From CAZSHG01 sp964606695 [NCBI: uncultured bacterium] (GTDB lineage: Bacteria; UBP14; UBA6098), in the NCBI GenBank assembly GCA_964606695.1, contig CAZSHG010000009.1:1-64000 (forward strand): 64,000 nt of DNA. The letters run 5' to 3'. The translations under genes were made by a program, and so were the position numbers. The notes under the pieces are model-generated. The model saw nothing but the letters and a program-made list of their open reading frames with translations, had not been told where the DNA came from and ran no database searches. This document shows positions 60,644 through 64,000 of this stretch, piece after piece; the first letter of the stretch is position 1; each line of letters starts with the position of its first letter.

Positions 60644-61834
60644 ATGAGCATAGTCGATAAATGCAGGGCTTTCGACGAGGCGGAGAAGGTCAGGAAATTA
60701 GGATTATATCCTTATTTCCGCGAAATAGATTCGGAACAGGATACCTGGGTAACGTTAAAGGGCGGAAAGCGCGTCCTGATGATGGGCTCGAATTCCTATC
60801 TTGGGCTTACGAATCATCCTCGTGTGATAGAAGCCGCCGTGAAAGCAACGAAGGAACTTGGCACTGGTTGCGCAGGAAGCCGTTTTTTGAACGGCACGCT
60901 GAAAATCCATATGCAACTGGAAGAGGAACTCGCCGATTTCATGGGAACCGAAGCGGCTCTGGTTTTTTCGACAGGTTTCCAGACTAATATCGGGACAATA
61001 GCGCCTCTCGTTGGGCGAAAAAATTACGTTATTTGCGATAAATTCAACCACGCCAGCATCTACGACGGCGCGAGACTCGCATTTGGAGAACATGTGCGGT
61101 TCGAGCATAATAACATGGAGGATCTCCGCCAAAGACTGGAATCTATCCCACTGGATTCGGATAAGCTTTTAGTGGTGGACGGTATTTTCTCTATGGAAGG
61201 CGACATAGCGAAACTGCCCGAAATAGTAACTCTCGCCGAAGAATTTAACGCCGACATCATGGTCGATGACGCACATTCGATAGGAGTTTTGGGGCCTAAC
61301 GGCGAGGGCACCGCCGCGCATTTCGGTCTTCGGGATCGCGTTGCTATGACTATGGGAACGTTCAGCAAATCTCTGGCTTCCCTGGGGGGGTTCCTTGCCG
61401 CTAATGACTATGTCATCGAATATTTGAAACACCATAGCCGTGCGTTGATATTCTCCGCTTCGCCGTCTCCTGCGAATGCCGCCGCCGCAAGAGAGGCATT
61501 GAGAATTATCATCGAAGAGCCTGAACGAAGAGAAAAACTCTGGTCCAATACGAGGATGATGCTCGATGAATTCCAGAAAATGGGCTACAATACGGGTGTA
61601 GCGGAAACGCCTATTATACCACTACACGTCGGCGATATGCAAACAGCGTTTATGATGTGCAAAAGACTGGAAGACGAGGGTATCTTCATCAATCCCGTAG
61701 TGCCGCCTGCTACTCCGCCCGGCGATTGCCTTATTCGAGTGAGTTTCATGGCGACTCATACCGAAGACGATTTGAATTTCGCGCTCGAAATTTTCAGAAA
61801 GATCGGTATCGAGATGGGTGTTATCGAAGGTTAG
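60644..61834 (+). CDS. Alpha-oxoamine synthase, serine palmitoyltransferase-like
   Basis: The 396-residue PLP enzyme has GSNSYLGLTNHPRV, GTGCAGSRFLNGT, CDKFNHASIYDG (His136), VDDAHSIGVLG (Asp208/His211) and the PLP lysine in GTFSKSLASLGG (Lys242). FSTGFQTNIG and NPVVPPATPPGDCLIRVS resemble bacterial serine palmitoyltransferases of Bacteroidetes more than BioF or Kbl. SPT would condense serine and an acyl-CoA to start sphingolipid synthesis; a Kbl or BioF role remains possible. It follows the barrel gene with no gap. The SPT assignment is an inference from pattern. Confidence 0.75.
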   Translation: MSIVDKCRAFDEAEKVRKLGLYPYFREIDSEQDTWVTLKGGKRVLMMGSNSYLGLTNHPRVIEAAVKATKELGTGCAGSRFLNGTLKIHMQLEEELADFMGTEAALVFSTGFQTNIGTIAPLVGRKNYVICDKFNHASIYDGARLAFGEHVRFEHNNMEDLRQRLESIPLDSDKLLVVDGIFSMEGDIAKLPEIVTLAEEFNADIMVDDAHSIGVLGPNGEGTAAHFGLRDRVAMTMGTFSKSLASLGGFLAANDYVIEYLKHHSRALIFSASPSPANAAAAREALRIIIEEPERREKLWSNTRMMLDEFQKMGYNTGVAETPIIPLHVGDMQTAFMMCKRLEDEGIFINPVVPPATPPGDCLIRVSFMATHTEDDLNFALEIFRKIGIEMGVIEG

Positions 61835-61842
61835 GTGAATTC

Positions 61843-62307
61843 ATGAGAAATGCAATCCTGACAATTATTGCCCTTTCGATTTTAATCGCTTCATGCACAG
61901 CGAATAAGGAAGTAGTTACCGATATATCCACCGAACCCGAAGGTCGTCCCGCGCCACTTGAAATCTACGTAAATAAGGAAAGCGGAGACGTCCCGGTAAC
62001 GATCCAGGGAATAAACAGAATCCATGAAGTCCTGACGAGAATGGACGTCGAACTGACGTTTTTTGATACGCTTGCGGATGTGGAATGTGAGATCGAAATC
62101 CAGCTTGTCGGCCCCAAATGGGCGGAAATAGGAGATAGTCGCCGGGAAATAATGACCCCGAATTCGACCGACCTATATAACATCGATCTCGTCGAACTAA
62201 ATTCTGCGGAATGCTGGAGTGCAATCGAAGCTGGATGGGAAAACGTTATAATCAACGGGAAAATTACCGAAACCGGGTTCTACCAACCCGGCGAAGACGA
62301 CGAATAA
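61843..62307 (+). CDS. Small lipoprotein of unknown function
   Basis: The 154-residue protein has a signal peptide with lipobox LIASC (Cys18) and a soluble part with SGDVPVTIQGINRIHEVLTR and FDTLADVECEIEIQL. AGGTGA precedes the ATG at 61843 by 6 bases, and it follows the synthase by 8 bases. A longer in-frame extension to 61657 runs over the previous gene and lacks a ribosome site, so I chose the lipoprotein start. No family is recognised. Confidence 0.65.
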   Translation: MRNAILTIIALSILIASCTANKEVVTDISTEPEGRPAPLEIYVNKESGDVPVTIQGINRIHEVLTRMDVELTFFDTLADVECEIEIQLVGPKWAEIGDSRREIMTPNSTDLYNIDLVELNSAECWSAIEAGWENVIINGKITETGFYQPGEDDE

Positions 62308-62341
62308 GATTAACGCGGTAACGTCAGCAGGAAATTAATCT

Positions 62342-63586
62342 GTGCGAATTCTTCTGGTCAATACCTATCATTACAATCGTGGCGGAGCTTCCGTCTATAC
62401 TTTGAATCTTGCCGATTTATTAAGATCGAAGGGGCATGAGATTTATCATTTCGCCATGAAGCACCCTCAATCGCTTCCCTGCCCTGAAACGGAGGAATAT
62501 TGGCCGGAAAACATCGAGTATCCCGAACTCCTGAAGCGTAAAACGCCTCGAAATATATGTCGTGTTCTGAGAAGAACGATAAATAATGCGGAAGCCGCAG
62601 AAGGTATCCGCGGACTCATCGAAGAAAAAGGCCCCTTCGATATCGCGCATCTCAACAATATCCTCCATCACATAACGCCTTCGATCTTAGATCCCCTTAA
62701 TAAAGCCAAAATCCCGATTGTATGGACATTACACGATTATTCTCTGATCTGTCCCAATACGAATTTCATTAACAATAGAACCGGGGAACTTTGCAGTAAG
62801 TGTATTAAAGGCGGCTTGAGTTTCATCCACGCCCCGCTTTCGAGATGTAAGAAGGGGTCATTTGCCGCAAGTCTTATGGCGGCGATCGAAGCCTGGATAC
62901 ATCGGTTAAAGAAGGTAACCGGAAATGTAGATAAGTTCATTTCTCCGAGTGCTTTTTTAATGGAAAGGTTCATGGAAGCAGGTTTCGATGGAGACAAGTT
63001 CGAAGTCTTGCCATGTTTCGTCTGGTTTGGGGAAGAGCGAACAAAGGTCAAACCGAGTAATTACGCCCTATACGCGGGGAGATTATCGCCTGAAAAAGGT
63101 ATTGTGGATCTCATTAAGGCGTGGAAAGAAATACAGGAGGATATAATCCTCAAGATAGCAGGTTCCGGCCCTCTGCTCGATTCGGTCCAAAGAGCCGCTA
63201 ATGAAAGCCCGAATATCCAATATCTCGGATTCGTTGAACCGGATAAATTAAGGGAGATAAGGAGAAAAGGCATTTTCACCATCACGCCGAGTATATGTTG
63301 GGACAATCTACCTATTGCGGTGATGGAATCCCTCTCGGACGGTATCCCTGTATTAGGAGCGAATATAGGCGGAATCCCCGAAATGATAGAAAACGAGGTA
63401 ACGGGACTTCTTTTCAAACCGGGGGATATATACGATTTACGCGATAAAGCATTACGCCTATTCGATAATAATGACTTCGCTTCCCAACTTGGCCAAAATG
63501 CCCGGAAGGTCGCGCAGGAGAAATATTCTCCACAAAATCATCTGATGAAACTAATGGCGATTTACCGGAATCTGATTTCTAACTAA
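62342..63586 (+). CDS. Glycosyltransferase, GT4 family
   Basis: The 414-residue protein (GTG start) has the GT-B fold pattern: LLVNTYHYNRGGASVYTLN at the N terminus, ALYAGRLSPEKGIVDLIKAW and EX7E-type ITPSICWDNLPIAVMESLSD plus GIPVLGANIGGIPEMIEN in the nucleotide-sugar-binding half. A central Cys cluster (CPNTNF, CSKCIKGG) may bind metal or form disulfides. The acceptor is likely a surface glycan or glycolipid, possibly the product of the neighbouring sphingolipid-like pathway. Its stop overlaps the stop of a convergent gene. Confidence 0.85.
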   Translation: MRILLVNTYHYNRGGASVYTLNLADLLRSKGHEIYHFAMKHPQSLPCPETEEYWPENIEYPELLKRKTPRNICRVLRRTINNAEAAEGIRGLIEEKGPFDIAHLNNILHHITPSILDPLNKAKIPIVWTLHDYSLICPNTNFINNRTGELCSKCIKGGLSFIHAPLSRCKKGSFAASLMAAIEAWIHRLKKVTGNVDKFISPSAFLMERFMEAGFDGDKFEVLPCFVWFGEERTKVKPSNYALYAGRLSPEKGIVDLIKAWKEIQEDIILKIAGSGPLLDSVQRAANESPNIQYLGFVEPDKLREIRRKGIFTITPSICWDNLPIAVMESLSDGIPVLGANIGGIPEMIENEVTGLLFKPGDIYDLRDKALRLFDNNDFASQLGQNARKVAQEKYSPQNHLMKLMAIYRNLISN

Positions 63587-64000
63587 TCGGCGTTTTTCCC
63601 CGACGCCGGTTTCAAGTATCTCGATATTATCGGGAAAAGGACTGCAAATATAACCACGTTTGCCACTATATGCAGAATCGAAAACAACAATCCGCCGATA
63701 ATGAAAGGAATCAGGGTCGTTTCGGAAGCTATCATTAGATACGAACCGAGATTGGTTAGCAGATCATAGACGAGTGTTACTGTTCCTCCGATTAAGGCCG
63801 ACTTTAGAACCAGGATCCACTTTCTCTTTACTATTTTTCTAAGTAAAGAGCCGCTAAATCCAATAAATCCCCCTCCAACAATTTGTGCTACTAAAAGCGG
63901 GGGAGGCGCAACCCCAAATGGCGAGAGTATCGAATATAGCCCGAAACCGAGTGCTCCTACTATAAATCCCCAACTTCCGCCCAGAAGATAACCACCTATT
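63583..64000 (-). CDS. Partial ECF-transporter S-component-like membrane protein
   Basis: The minus strand is open from the right edge to TAG at 63583-63585, about 139 codons of a multi-helix membrane protein (GGYLLGGSWGFIVGALGFGL, VAQIVGGGFIGFSGSLL, ALIGGTVTLVYDLLTNLGSY, IIGGLLFSILHIVANVVIFA). The YDLLTNLG helix start is typical of ECF S components that bind vitamins such as riboflavin or related compounds. The N terminus is outside the window. Its stop overlaps the glycosyltransferase stop by 3 bases. Confidence 0.65.
   Translation of the reverse strand, partial: IGGYLLGGSWGFIVGALGFGLYSILSPFGVAPPPLLVAQIVGGGFIGFSGSLLRKIVKRKWILVLKSALIGGTVTLVYDLLTNLGSYLMIASETTLIPFIIGGLLFSILHIVANVVIFAVLFPIISRYLKPASGKNAD

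Noticed and set aside
61657-61842. N-terminal extension of the small lipoprotein
   Set aside because: It overlaps the synthase gene and places 62 residues before an evident lipoprotein signal; AGGTGA supports 61843.
1-64000. Prophage, integron or insertion sequence
   Set aside because: No transposase, integrase or structural phage gene was recognised; the repeats are short palindromes without such genes.

Overview
The window looks like a chromosome segment of an uncultured bacterium from, or close to, the Fibrobacteres-Chlorobi-Bacteroidetes (FCB) assemblage or a related candidate phylum. This is an inference. Supporting signs are many exported proteins ending in Por/type IX-like C-terminal sorting domains, a PorV/PorQ-like barrel protein, a SecA resembling Bacteroidetes-type SecA, and an alpha-oxoamine synthase resembling bacterial serine palmitoyltransferase. 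No phage or complete insertion sequence was seen. Several likely promoters share a TATATT-type -10 box.

Layout. 1-3.9 kb (minus): an exported lipoprotein hydrolase, a CocE-type hydrolase and two broken sorting-domain remnants. 3.9-9.1 kb (minus): a compact run of FAD oxidase, HdrD/GlcF-like iron-sulfur protein, lipoate-protein ligase, three DsrE/F/H-like sulfur-relay proteins and an H-protein-like lipoyl carrier. 9.2-13.3 kb (minus): a decayed larA 3' end, malic enzyme-phosphotransacetylase and lactate racemase. 13.8-16.1 kb (minus): two exported proteins whose sorting domains carry palindromic repeats. 16.4-22.3 kb (plus): citrate synthase, HicB with a truncated HicA, aconitase, isocitrate dehydrogenase with a Cys4 insert, and a TPR protein. 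22.5-26.9 kb (minus): a possible tiny membrane peptide, an arylsulfotransferase-like lipoprotein and a pair of exported nitrilase-fold proteins. 27-31.5 kb (plus): an M36-like metalloprotease. 31.5-34.3 kb (plus): acetyltransferase, SDR epimerase and L,D-transpeptidase. 34.4-35.4 kb (minus): diguanylate cyclase. 35.6-47.1 kb (plus): PorV-like protein, dGTPase, a 1924-residue metalloprotease, a lipoprotein, a MAM-like exported protein and a small membrane protein, then tRNA-Val and tRNA-Asp. 47.4-52.3 kb (minus): a minor-pilin operon including a PilX-like protein with a very large CxxC array. 52.5-56.4 kb (minus): a VWA-domain giant exported protein. 56.6-63.6 kb (plus): SecA, barrel protein, serine palmitoyltransferase-like enzyme, lipoprotein and glycosyltransferase. 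The right edge holds a partial ECF-like membrane protein on the minus strand.

How it fits together. Lactate racemase, a lactate/glycolate-type oxidase pair, malic enzyme-Pta and the oxidative TCA branch form a plausible organic-acid oxidation module. The lipoyl carrier, ligase, DsrE/F/H and double-CCG iron-sulfur protein instead recall the lipoate-dependent sHdr sulfur pathway in a reduced, HdrA-less form; this is the best candidate here for an undescribed system. The rest is mainly secretion and surface biology. The strongest sequence-level oddities are palindromic repeats recurrently inserted in frame into two loops of sorting domains, a pilin-like protein with about 16 DnaJ-type cysteine motifs, and two unrelated intergenic arrays with an exact 21-bp period.
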